Positions 26,247 through 33,870 of a stretch of 40,045 bases of DNA are shown here, one piece after another (the stretch's first letter is position 1; the number at the start of each line of letters is the position of its first letter). The stretch is from CAZCFB01 sp964511535 (GTDB taxonomy: Bacteria; Myxococcota_A; Polyangia; GCA-2747355; CAZCFB01): the NCBI GenBank assembly GCA_964511535.1, contig CAZEFW010000081.1, forward strand, positions 1 through 40,045, read 5' to 3'. The position numbers and the translations under genes are program-made. A model generated the notes under the pieces. That model saw only the letters and a program-made list of their open reading frames with translations, had not been told where the DNA came from and did not search any database.

Positions 26247-27821
26247 ATGGCCGGGCCGGCCAACGACGTGCAGCCGGAGGGCGCCCTGGATCAGCGCCTG
26301 CCCCGGAGCAGCACGAGAGACTACCTGCTGGGGAGCCTGGTCTGGGCCGGCATCGCCGACCCTCGCATCCAGGACCACCGCCCCGGGGCGCTGGCCTGCC
26401 TGCGGCGACTGGTGGGGCGCACCTACCGCCAGGGCAGGCGGGGCTTCTCCCACCTGCCGTTCTTCCTGGTGCATGACCTGTGGGCGCTCGTCGTGCGGGG
26501 GGAGCTGGCCCGGTTCGCGTCCCGCGGCGAGGCCGAGGGGCACTCCCCGCGGCGGCGGCTGCTGATGCGCTACGAGAACGAGCTGCTGGCCAGCCTGCTT
26601 CAGGAGCCCTGCTTCTGCGAGGGGCTGCAGGCGCTGCCCCTCGACCCGGCGGTGCGCCCGGCGGCGATCAACCGCATGGTGGAGCTGCTGCTGCGCGGCC
26701 TCGCGCACCTCTACCCGCGACGCTGGCGGCTGGAGCTGTCACGGGTGCGCGCCGTGCGCCTGGACGGAGCCGGGGAGATTTCCCCGGCCCACGAGGCGCT
26801 GGCGTCGTCGCTGGAGCTCGAGGACCCGTTCGGTCCGGACCTCGAGGCGTTCCTGGATCGGGTTAACCAGGAGGCCGAGTGGCACCGGCTGCTCACCGAG
26901 GGGGACCTGTTCGAGATCGAGAACTGGGCCGTGCTGCACAGCGAGGAGGTGCGGCTCGGGTGCCGCCAGATCGGGCAGGTGGAGCGGGAGATGGCCAGGC
27001 TGCGGCTGCCCCGGGTGCGCCCGCGCCGGGAGCCGCCCCTGTCGGCCACCAAGCTGGCCGAGGACAGCGACTACCCGGTGGGGGGGCTCGCCGGGCTCAC
27101 CAACCGCGGGTCCTTCGAGAACCTGCTGCGCTCGGAGCTGGCCTACATGGATCCCGGCGAGGAGATCAGCCTGTTCGACGTGCGCTACGTGGAGGGTGAG
27201 CTGCTCTACTACCTGCGCAACGACGGCGTGCACCGGCGGCGCCGCCGGGTGGTGGAGGTGCTGGTGCAGACCGACCCTGCGTTCCTGATCAAGTCCCCCG
27301 GCTTCGACCATGCCTTCTGCACCCTCACGGCGGGGCTCCTGGCGCGGCTGACCCGGGACCTGCTGGCCATCTTCGAGGAGGACGCCCTGACCCTCAACCT
27401 GCGCTACCTGCTGCCGGAGCCGGCGGCGTGGGGGGAGGCGGACCCTTCCGAGGCCGCGGGGCAGGTGGCGCAGGAGGCGGCGCTGCTCGGGCTGCTGCTG
27501 CGCAAGGAGATCAACCAGGAGCTGGTCACCGTGCAGGTCCAGCAGCCGCCCGACCCCGACGACCTGCGCCAGCCCGGGGCCCGGGTGCAGCTGGTGTTCT
27601 TCTGCTACGACCCGGAGCGCGCCGCGCGCTGGCGGGCGCGCCTCGCCGAGGTCGCCGCCCAGGACCCGCCCATGCCCGGCCGGGTGGTGCTGCTCGGCGC
27701 GACGGCGGCGCGCCGCCGCGAGGACCAGCGCATGCTGTCGCTCCCCTTCAGCGGCGCCGGCCTCGACGACGCGGCCCAGCTGAAGAACGACCTGTTCGAG
27801 GCGGTGGTGAAGGGGGAGTGA
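26247..27821 (+). CDS. vWA-like partner of the MoxR ATPase
   Basis: A 524-residue protein. Residues 1-230 are helical. Residues 270-290 hold EDSDYPVGGLAGLTNRGS followed by ENLLRSELAYM, a block I associate with vWA proteins of MoxR ternary systems. From about 330 the hydrophobic strand RRVVEVLVQTDPAFLIKSPG, a helix, and later strands (VQLVFFCYD, GRVVLLGA) fit a Rossmann-like vWA fold. The canonical metal site DxSxS is replaced by TDPAFLIKS, so metal binding may be altered or lost. It is the last gene of the operon, 2 nt after MoxR and about 170 nt before the kinase gene. Confidence 0.72.
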   Translation: MAGPANDVQPEGALDQRLPRSSTRDYLLGSLVWAGIADPRIQDHRPGALACLRRLVGRTYRQGRRGFSHLPFFLVHDLWALVVRGELARFASRGEAEGHSPRRRLLMRYENELLASLLQEPCFCEGLQALPLDPAVRPAAINRMVELLLRGLAHLYPRRWRLELSRVRAVRLDGAGEISPAHEALASSLELEDPFGPDLEAFLDRVNQEAEWHRLLTEGDLFEIENWAVLHSEEVRLGCRQIGQVEREMARLRLPRVRPRREPPLSATKLAEDSDYPVGGLAGLTNRGSFENLLRSELAYMDPGEEISLFDVRYVEGELLYYLRNDGVHRRRRRVVEVLVQTDPAFLIKSPGFDHAFCTLTAGLLARLTRDLLAIFEEDALTLNLRYLLPEPAAWGEADPSEAAGQVAQEAALLGLLLRKEINQELVTVQVQQPPDPDDLRQPGARVQLVFFCYDPERAARWRARLAEVAAQDPPMPGRVVLLGATAARRREDQRMLSLPFSGAGLDDAAQLKNDLFEAVVKGE

Positions 27822-27979
27822 CCCGAGGGACCTCGGGGCCGCGAGGGGCTGGGACAGCTGCGATGATCGTCGGTCTTCCACACGCTTCGCCGGGCCAGGC
27901 AGGGGGAAAGCCGCCCGATTTTCGATGGCGACGTTTGCATGATTGTTGTTTGAACTTGGCCGCGAAGTCGGTGCGGGCG

Positions 27980-27985
27980 TAAGGT
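27980..27985 (+). promoter_or_regulatory. -10-like hexamer TAAGGT, leaderless start
   Basis: TAAGGT ends 6 nt before the ATG at 27992. A weak -35-like TTGGCC (27956-27961) lies 18 bp upstream. This supports the longer start of the kinase gene and a promoter separate from the ternary-system operon. Confidence 0.35.
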
Positions 27986-27991
27986 CAGGGG

Positions 27992-30880
27992 ATGCCGCCG
28001 GGAGCGCAGGAGGGAGCAACGCCAGGGGGGGCCACGGGGTCATCCAACGTCATGCGCCTGCGGTGCTATTCGCCGCAGTTTCTGGCCAACGCCTTCCACC
28101 GGATGAGGGACCAGGGCCTCGGCGATCGGCGCCGGCTGCTGGGCCATCGCCTTGGCTTCGTGGAGGTGTCCATGCGCTGGCTCACCGCCGTGTACGCGGC
28201 TGAGTTGGCCGGCCTCGGGATCGATCCACCACCTGACTACCGGAGCCTGCTCAAGGCGAAGCTCAGGACGCCGTCCCTTGGGGACTGGTCCAGGGCGGTC
28301 AAGGCCCTGGGCTGCGTCCTGTCCCATTTGGATCCGGCCCAGCTCGTGGCCCCGGAGCTTTCCCAACCCTTCAGGGACAACGCCGATGATCCCCTCCGCC
28401 TCTCGGATGTGCTCAGGGATTTCGTGGAGACGCGAAACGAAAGGGTGGGCCACCGTATCGGGATTCAGCTGCCGCCCGAGGCTGACGCCGCCGCCATTCT
28501 TCAGGAGCAGGCCGAGCCCTTTCACCGCTTCTGCCGGGTGCTGGGGCAGGCCTCGTATCGGCCGCTGCAGGTGGTGGCGAGGACCTGGAGCAAGCGGAAG
28601 CGGCAGTACGCGCAGGTGGTGCGATTTGCTGGCAGGGATCCCGTCCGGCTGAGTGACATCTGCACGGAAAAGCCGCTCCCCATGGATCAGAATGTCCCCT
28701 GTTTGGTGGGGGACCAGGGCCAAGTGCTGATGCTCTACCCCTGGGTCGTGGTCCAGGAGGTCGCGTCCACCGGGCTGCACCAGGCGATGCTCTGGTACTG
28801 CTGGGACGACTCCGAGCCGCGGCTGCTCTATTCGAACCCCACGGGCGCCAACGAGTGTATGCCCTACGCGTTCCTCGACTCGGCCACCGGGCCTGACCCG
28901 CTCCAGGATCTCGTCAACCGCCCGCAAGATTCTCCGCGCCCGGAGATGATGCTCGAGCTGAATTCGGAGCTGGTGCGGCTCGAGGAAGAGCTCGCCCCGG
29001 AGGTTCAGAAGCTTCTGCAGGATCATCGCCCCCTGGCCCCCAGAGAGCTGCCCGTGATCCCCGGGTACTGCATGGACTCAACCCTGCTGGGCCGGGGCTC
29101 CGTGGGCGCTGTCTACCGGGCGCGCCGAGTCGAGAGAGCAGGCGGAGAGCGGCAGGTCGCCATCAAGATCATGCACGATCAGAACCTGGACGACCCCGAG
29201 TTCAGGGCGCGCTTCGAGCGGGAGGCGATCATCCTGCACAAGCTCCATCACGCGGGCATCGTCTCGGTACTGGATCACGGTGCCGAACCTGCTCCATATA
29301 TCGTCATGGAGCTGATCGAGGCGGCTGATCTGGCCAGCCTCCAGGCGGTCAAGCGCTTCTCCATCCAGGAGATCGCGGCCATCGGCGTCCGCGTGCTGAA
29401 GGCCCTGGCCCACGCGCATGAGCGAGACATCGTCCACCGCGATGTGAAGCCCTCCAATATCCTGCTGACCTCGGATACCCGGCCCGTGCTCGTGGACTGG
29501 GGCATCGCCTCTGCCACTGCGTTTCGGGACAGCCGCCTCACACGGAGCCATGAGGCCCTGGGCACGATCCGGTTCTCCGCGCCGGAGCAGCTAGAGCGAG
29601 GGCACCTCGAGGCTACGGGGCGCGCTGATATTTACTCGGTGGGGCGCGTGCTGGAGTTCCTGGCCACCGGCGATACGGCCAGCCCTGGTGACGTGGTCGA
29701 GGGCATGCCGCCCGGGCTCGAGGCCATCACCCGGCGTGCCACCCACCGGGACCCGGGCCAGCGGTTCAAGCATGCCGCCGAGATGATCGATGCCCTGCTG
29801 GAGCGCGAGCAGGTTGGCTGGGGCGAGGGTGGCCCCGTGCAGGTGGGCGACCGCGTGGGGGAGAGCTATGACCTGGTGGAAGCCAAGGGGGAGCCGTACC
29901 AGGGGTGCTACGCCTTCCGGGCCGTTGAGGTGGAGACCGGCCGGCGTTTGCGACTGCTGCTGGCCAACAATGGCTCGACCGCGGCGATGGTCTTGAAGCA
30001 AGCCGCGGGGCAGGCCAACCGGGCGCCCATGACCATGCGCTTCGGCTCCCTGGTTTGCTGCGTCGAAGATGAGGACGTGGAGGGCGGGGTGGGGGAGCAG
30101 ATGGTCCAGAAGGGGCGCGCTGAACAGGAGAGCAGCGGAGCGCTCGCGGCGGACCAGGGCTCGCTAGTCTCGGCGCTGGCGCTGTCAGGCGCGGCTGCCA
30201 CTACCGCCGGTCTGGTGGGGTTTCCGCTGGGTGGCGTTGCAGGCCTGGTCGCAGGCCTTATGGCCGGGAAGGCGGTGCCAGCGTTGCTGCGCCAGTTCAA
30301 GACCGTAAACTTTTCACGCAACTTCAGCGACTCCAACGCGCACTTGTTTCACCTGGTCCGGCTGTACCAGCAAAGCTACAAGGACCCCGTCGCCTTGCTG
30401 GAGGCGTTGCGCAGGGCCATGCTGGTCCAGCTGCTGCAGACCAGAGCGCTCAGCAGCGTCAGGCCAGCTTTGAGCGAGTGGCGTGATGGTTGTCCGGACA
30501 GCTTCGCGCTGGCAGGCTCCATGCTCTACAAGCAGCTGGGGCGCCTGCCGCGTAATGAGCGCCCTGGTGTCCGGCTGGGCCAATTGAATGAGCAGATCCA
30601 GGGGGCCAGCGAGCTGCGCAATGCGCTGGCCCATGGAACCATCAGCAGCCGTCCCGAAGCGTGGGCCAAGTCCCGTGTATCCTGCATGGCCGAGCTCGGC
30701 GTATCCATCGTCCGCATCGCTGGTGAGCTCGAGGAGAAGATCTCCGCATATGAACTCGCCCCGCTGACCAGGGTCACGGACAAGACCCTGCATGTGCTGG
30801 CGCCCATGGGGCAGAGCATGGTCTACCTCGCGCTGAACACCAAAAACACGTTCCTGCCCGCGCCACCCCAGCTCCGCTGA
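27992..30880 (+). CDS. Ser/Thr protein kinase flanked by HEPN-like domains
   Basis: A 962-residue protein in three parts. The N-terminal helical region (1-360) contains FVETRNERVGHR, with Arg148 and His154 in an R-X5-H motif. The Hanks kinase domain (about 368-610) has the glycine loop GRGSVG, catalytic Lys392, HRDVKPSN with Asp484, a DWG in place of DFG (Asp502), and SAPEQL as APE equivalent. The C-terminal region has a Gly/Ala-rich hydrophobic hairpin (about 725-765) and then ELRNALAHG, Arg876-X4-His881, the HEPN ribonuclease or interaction motif. The protein may thus phosphorylate targets and cleave RNA, or use HEPN folds for protein contacts. An alternative start is ATG 28052. It follows the ternary-system operon by 170 nt and may be its effector. 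Confidence 0.85.
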   Translation: MPPGAQEGATPGGATGSSNVMRLRCYSPQFLANAFHRMRDQGLGDRRRLLGHRLGFVEVSMRWLTAVYAAELAGLGIDPPPDYRSLLKAKLRTPSLGDWSRAVKALGCVLSHLDPAQLVAPELSQPFRDNADDPLRLSDVLRDFVETRNERVGHRIGIQLPPEADAAAILQEQAEPFHRFCRVLGQASYRPLQVVARTWSKRKRQYAQVVRFAGRDPVRLSDICTEKPLPMDQNVPCLVGDQGQVLMLYPWVVVQEVASTGLHQAMLWYCWDDSEPRLLYSNPTGANECMPYAFLDSATGPDPLQDLVNRPQDSPRPEMMLELNSELVRLEEELAPEVQKLLQDHRPLAPRELPVIPGYCMDSTLLGRGSVGAVYRARRVERAGGERQVAIKIMHDQNLDDPEFRARFEREAIILHKLHHAGIVSVLDHGAEPAPYIVMELIEAADLASLQAVKRFSIQEIAAIGVRVLKALAHAHERDIVHRDVKPSNILLTSDTRPVLVDWGIASATAFRDSRLTRSHEALGTIRFSAPEQLERGHLEATGRADIYSVGRVLEFLATGDTASPGDVVEGMPPGLEAITRRATHRDPGQRFKHAAEMIDALLEREQVGWGEGGPVQVGDRVGESYDLVEAKGEPYQGCYAFRAVEVETGRRLRLLLANNGSTAAMVLKQAAGQANRAPMTMRFGSLVCCVEDEDVEGGVGEQMVQKGRAEQESSGALAADQGSLVSALALSGAAATTAGLVGFPLGGVAGLVAGLMAGKAVPALLRQFKTVNFSRNFSDSNAHLFHLVRLYQQSYKDPVALLEALRRAMLVQLLQTRALSSVRPALSEWRDGCPDSFALAGSMLYKQLGRLPRNERPGVRLGQLNEQIQGASELRNALAHGTISSRPEAWAKSRVSCMAELGVSIVRIAGELEEKISAYELAPLTRVTDKTLHVLAPMGQSMVYLALNTKNTFLPAPPQLR

Positions 30881-30939
30881 AACCACAAGCACCGGTGCGC
30901 CATCGCTGATGGCCCTTCGCAGCGCTGCCCTGTTAGCGG

Positions 30940-30945
30940 TACGGT
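30940..30945 (+). promoter_or_regulatory. -10-like hexamer TACGGT near the pentapeptide gene start
   Basis: TACGGT ends 6 nt before the ATG at 30952; a weak -35-like TTCGCA (30916-30921) is 18 bp upstream. GGAG overlaps the spacer but is too close to the ATG to be a standard ribosome-binding site. Confidence 0.35.
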
Positions 30946-30951
30946 TGGAGC

Positions 30952-31668
30952 ATGAGTGACTCGGTTGCGCTTTTCTCCCGCGACGCGCTGGCGGCGCATG
31001 AGGCATGGATGTCCCGGGATACGGCCGGCGTTCGGATCGTGGCGCAGGGCGCGGACTTTTCGCAGCTGCGCCTGGACCCCCAGCCCCTGGCGCGCGCGCG
31101 CTTCGTGGGCTGCCGGTTCGTGGAGACCAACTGGGATGGCGCGATGCTGGAGCAGGCGGAGTTCGAGGCGTGCGACTTCACCCGCGGTTCGCTCGGGGGC
31201 GTCGCGCTGCAGGAGGCGGTCTTCACCCGGTGCACCCTGGAGGGGGCTGACCTCCGCCGATCCGAGATGAACATGGTCCAGGTGGAGGGCGGCTCCTGGC
31301 GCGGGGCGACCATCACGGACGCCAACCTCAACGGCATCCAGGTCTCCGGCTCGAGCTGGCTTCAGCTCGGGCTGGACCGGACCACACTGGTGAAGTCCGA
31401 GTGGTGCGACACCCGCCTCGCGGGCTCGTGCCTGGACAGCGCGGATCTCCGGGAGGCCAGCTTCACCCGCGTGGACCTACGGGCGTGCGACCTGGACCAC
31501 GCAGTGCTGGACCACACCTGGTTCGACGGCTGCGGTGTCCACGGCACGGTGGGCGATCCCAACGTGATCCATGCGCTGGTATCCAGCGTCGACTTCTCCC
31601 CCGCCTTCGACGGCTCGGACCCGGGTGACCGGGATCGATTCGTCGCGGCCCTCAGCTCGGGGCGTTAG
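30952..31668 (+). CDS. Pentapeptide-repeat protein
   Basis: A 238-residue protein built mainly of pentapeptide repeats A(D/N)LXX or close variants (AMLEQAEFEACDFTRGSL, DANLNGIQVSGSS, DSADLREASFTRVDLRACDL), which fold into a right-handed quadrilateral beta helix. There is no signal peptide, so it is probably cytoplasmic. Known relatives mimic DNA and protect topoisomerases (Qnr, MfpA) or are injected-effector or scaffold domains; the sequence does not choose between these. It is 71 nt downstream of the kinase gene on the same strand. Confidence 0.87.
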   Translation: MSDSVALFSRDALAAHEAWMSRDTAGVRIVAQGADFSQLRLDPQPLARARFVGCRFVETNWDGAMLEQAEFEACDFTRGSLGGVALQEAVFTRCTLEGADLRRSEMNMVQVEGGSWRGATITDANLNGIQVSGSSWLQLGLDRTTLVKSEWCDTRLAGSCLDSADLREASFTRVDLRACDLDHAVLDHTWFDGCGVHGTVGDPNVIHALVSSVDFSPAFDGSDPGDRDRFVAALSSGR

Positions 31669-31750
31669 CGGCGGCCGCCCTGTTGAACCAGCGCGATTAA
31701 GGCACCCGGCCGCCCACATGGCCGTGGTCGTGATCGGAGCCCGGCGCGGC

Positions 31751-32710
31751 TCAGGCGGGCAGGGCGTGGATATCCGAGGTGGCGCGAAACTCCCTCGGCG
31801 TCAGGCCCGTGGCCCGGCGGAAGGCGCGGCCGAAGGCTTCCTCCGAGCGGTACCCCACGCGCCCGGCGACCCGCACCAGGGGCAGGTCCGGCTCGCGCCG
31901 AAGCAGGTCAGCGGCGGTGCTCATGCGCCAGCGCGTCAGGTACTTCACCGGCGGCTCGCCCACCAGCGCGCAGAAGCGGGAGAAGAAGCTGGCCCTGGAC
32001 ATGCCCACCCGCTCGGCCAGGCCCTCGGCGCTCCAGCGCGTACCTGGCTCGGTGTGGATCAGCGCCAGCGCCCGACCGATCCGCTCGTCCTTCAGTCCAG
32101 CCAGCCAGCCCGCCGCCTCGCTCGACAGCGACATGAAGTGAACCTGCAGCAGGTGGGCTACCAGGGCCTCGGCCACCCGCGTGGTCACCACCGATCCCGG
32201 GAGGCCGGGCCGCCCTTGATCCGCCGCCAGCAGCTGCAGCGTGGCTGAAAACCAGCGGGAGCGCTCGCCACCGCCGGGGATCAGCACCAGGTCCGGCAAC
32301 ATCTCCAGCAGCTGCCGCGCGGCGGGGTGGTCCAGCTCGAAGCTGCCGCAGATGATCTCGGTCTGCTCGCCGCCGCCGCCCCCCTCCACGCGGGCCACCG
32401 CGCCCGGGCCAGCCACTGGCTGCAGGCTGGTGACCGGCACCGGCGAGAGGGACAGGTCGCTGCAGGTGACGTGCGGGTCACCACGTGAGACCAGGGCCAC
32501 GTCGCCCGGCCTCGCCTCCACCTTTGTCCGGCGCCCCCCGGTGAGCCGGACGAAGCAGCCGCCGCTGATGACCGCGTGGAAGATGGCGCCGGTCGCACCG
32601 CGGGTGGACACGGACCAGGGCGCCGAGAAGTTGCCGTTGGAGATGATGCTGGTTGAGATGCGCAGGACGCGCAGAATTTCGCCTAGGGCTTCCATCTCGC
32701 CGCCGAACAT
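31751..32710 (-). CDS. AraC-family transcriptional regulator with cupin domain
   Basis: A 319-residue regulator. The N-terminal half (1-190) is the cupin-type sensor found in AraC proteins of the Cupin_6 class (FHAVISGGCFVRLTGG ... ARPGDVALVSRGDPH). The C-terminal 100 residues hold two helix-turn-helix motifs (LAERVGMSRASFFSRF; VAGRVGYRSEEAFGRAFRR) and the closing GLTPREFR. It binds DNA as a dimer and probably responds to a small molecule. It lies 38 nt downstream of the lipoprotein gene on the same strand, so it may be co-transcribed with it. AGGA about 10 nt upstream supports the start at 32710. Confidence 0.9.
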   Translation of the reverse strand: MFGGEMEALGEILRVLRISTSIISNGNFSAPWSVSTRGATGAIFHAVISGGCFVRLTGGRRTKVEARPGDVALVSRGDPHVTCSDLSLSPVPVTSLQPVAGPGAVARVEGGGGGEQTEIICGSFELDHPAARQLLEMLPDLVLIPGGGERSRWFSATLQLLAADQGRPGLPGSVVTTRVAEALVAHLLQVHFMSLSSEAAGWLAGLKDERIGRALALIHTEPGTRWSAEGLAERVGMSRASFFSRFCALVGEPPVKYLTRWRMSTAADLLRREPDLPLVRVAGRVGYRSEEAFGRAFRRATGLTPREFRATSDIHALPA

Positions 32711-32748
32711 TGTCCCGCTTCCTCAGCCCCGGCGCAACGTGGCGCCGC

Positions 32749-33636
32749 CTACCACTGATGCCAGTCCGTGGACTTGTACACGGCGATGGTGGGCGTGCCG
32801 CTGAACAGCGCGGCGAAGCCCTTGGCGAAGTTGGGGTCGGTGTAGGTCTTTGCGATGTTGGCGCTGTCTTTCCAGATGTCGATGGCCATGAACTCCTGCG
32901 GATCCTTCAGCCCGGTAAAGACGATGTGCGCCACATCGCCGGCCGCCTTGACGATGGACTCGCCCCCCGCGGCCACGGCGTCGTGGGCAGCCTTCGCCTT
33001 GCTGGCGTCCTTCTCCTTGAGCGTGCCCCGCGCCACGACGAAGTAGTACGGCTTGTGCGCGTCGCCGCTCTTGAGGTCGCCCCAGCCGTGCCACTTGTCC
33101 TGCTTGACGAAGATCTCCGGGGCTGGCGCCGACTTGAAAAGGGTGGAGAAGGCCTTGATGAAGTTGGGATCGGCGTAGAACTTCTGCAGCCCGGACAGGT
33201 TGTTCCAGGTGTCGAGGCCCATGAACTCGTTCTCCGTCGTGCCGAGCAGCTTCGTGCCCAGCAAGACGTCGTGGCTCTGGTCGCCCGCCGCCTTGGCCGC
33301 TGTTTCGCCGCCCTTGGCCACGGCGTCGTGGGTGGTCTTCATCTTCGCCAGGTCGGTGGAGGCCAGCGCGCCCCGCACCAGCACGGCCCAGGTGCCGGCT
33401 GGCGGAGCGCCATCTGCGGCCAGGCCGTCGGACAGGGTGCCGTCAGCGATGACGCCCTGGTCGGGCACCGCGCCGTCGGGCGCTGGCGGCTGCGACTCCG
33501 CGTCATCGCTGCAGCCGGCCATGGCAAGGCAGAGGGATACGGCCACCGCCACCAGGGTCATGGTCATGGCCACGGTGCACGAGGTGACGGTTTGGGGGGT
33601 GGGGGGGCCCAGGATCTGCGATGGGGTGTCGTTCAT
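32749..33636 (-). CDS. Lipoprotein with duplicated ~100-residue domain
   Basis: A 295-residue predicted lipoprotein. The signal region ends in the lipobox LAMAGC near residue 41, followed by a short Asp/Ala/Pro-rich linker (PPAPDGAVPDQGV). Two tandem copies of a roughly 100-residue domain follow, about residues 80-185 and 193-295, recognised by parallel segments: WAVLVRGAL/YYFVVARGTL, HDAVAKGGE/HDAVAAGGE, FYADPNFIKAF/TYTDPNFAKGF and a final W-H-x-W. The fold resembles dimeric alpha-beta barrel (ABM-like) domains, so the two copies could form an intramolecular dimer. No catalytic residue is evident. The start at 33636 has AAGGAG upstream. It precedes the AraC gene. Confidence 0.8.
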   Translation of the reverse strand: MNDTPSQILGPPTPQTVTSCTVAMTMTLVAVAVSLCLAMAGCSDDAESQPPAPDGAVPDQGVIADGTLSDGLAADGAPPAGTWAVLVRGALASTDLAKMKTTHDAVAKGGETAAKAAGDQSHDVLLGTKLLGTTENEFMGLDTWNNLSGLQKFYADPNFIKAFSTLFKSAPAPEIFVKQDKWHGWGDLKSGDAHKPYYFVVARGTLKEKDASKAKAAHDAVAAGGESIVKAAGDVAHIVFTGLKDPQEFMAIDIWKDSANIAKTYTDPNFAKGFAALFSGTPTIAVYKSTDWHQW

Positions 33637-33870
33637 CGGTCTGTCGCTCCTTTCGGTGGGGGTGTCGGCTTTCATGATGTTGAAGGTAGCGGAGGGCGGC
33701 CGACGGGTTGTCCAAAGGAATCGACTGATCGTCCAAAAATGTAGACGCTTGGTAGGTGGCCGAAGGCCAGCTGACAGCAGGTGAAATCGGGGAGGTCGGG
33801 GCCTGGCAGGTGAGGGCGTGACCCGATGGAGTGGCCCTGGTTTGCGTCGCTCCGGCCGGGCAGCGGCGCG

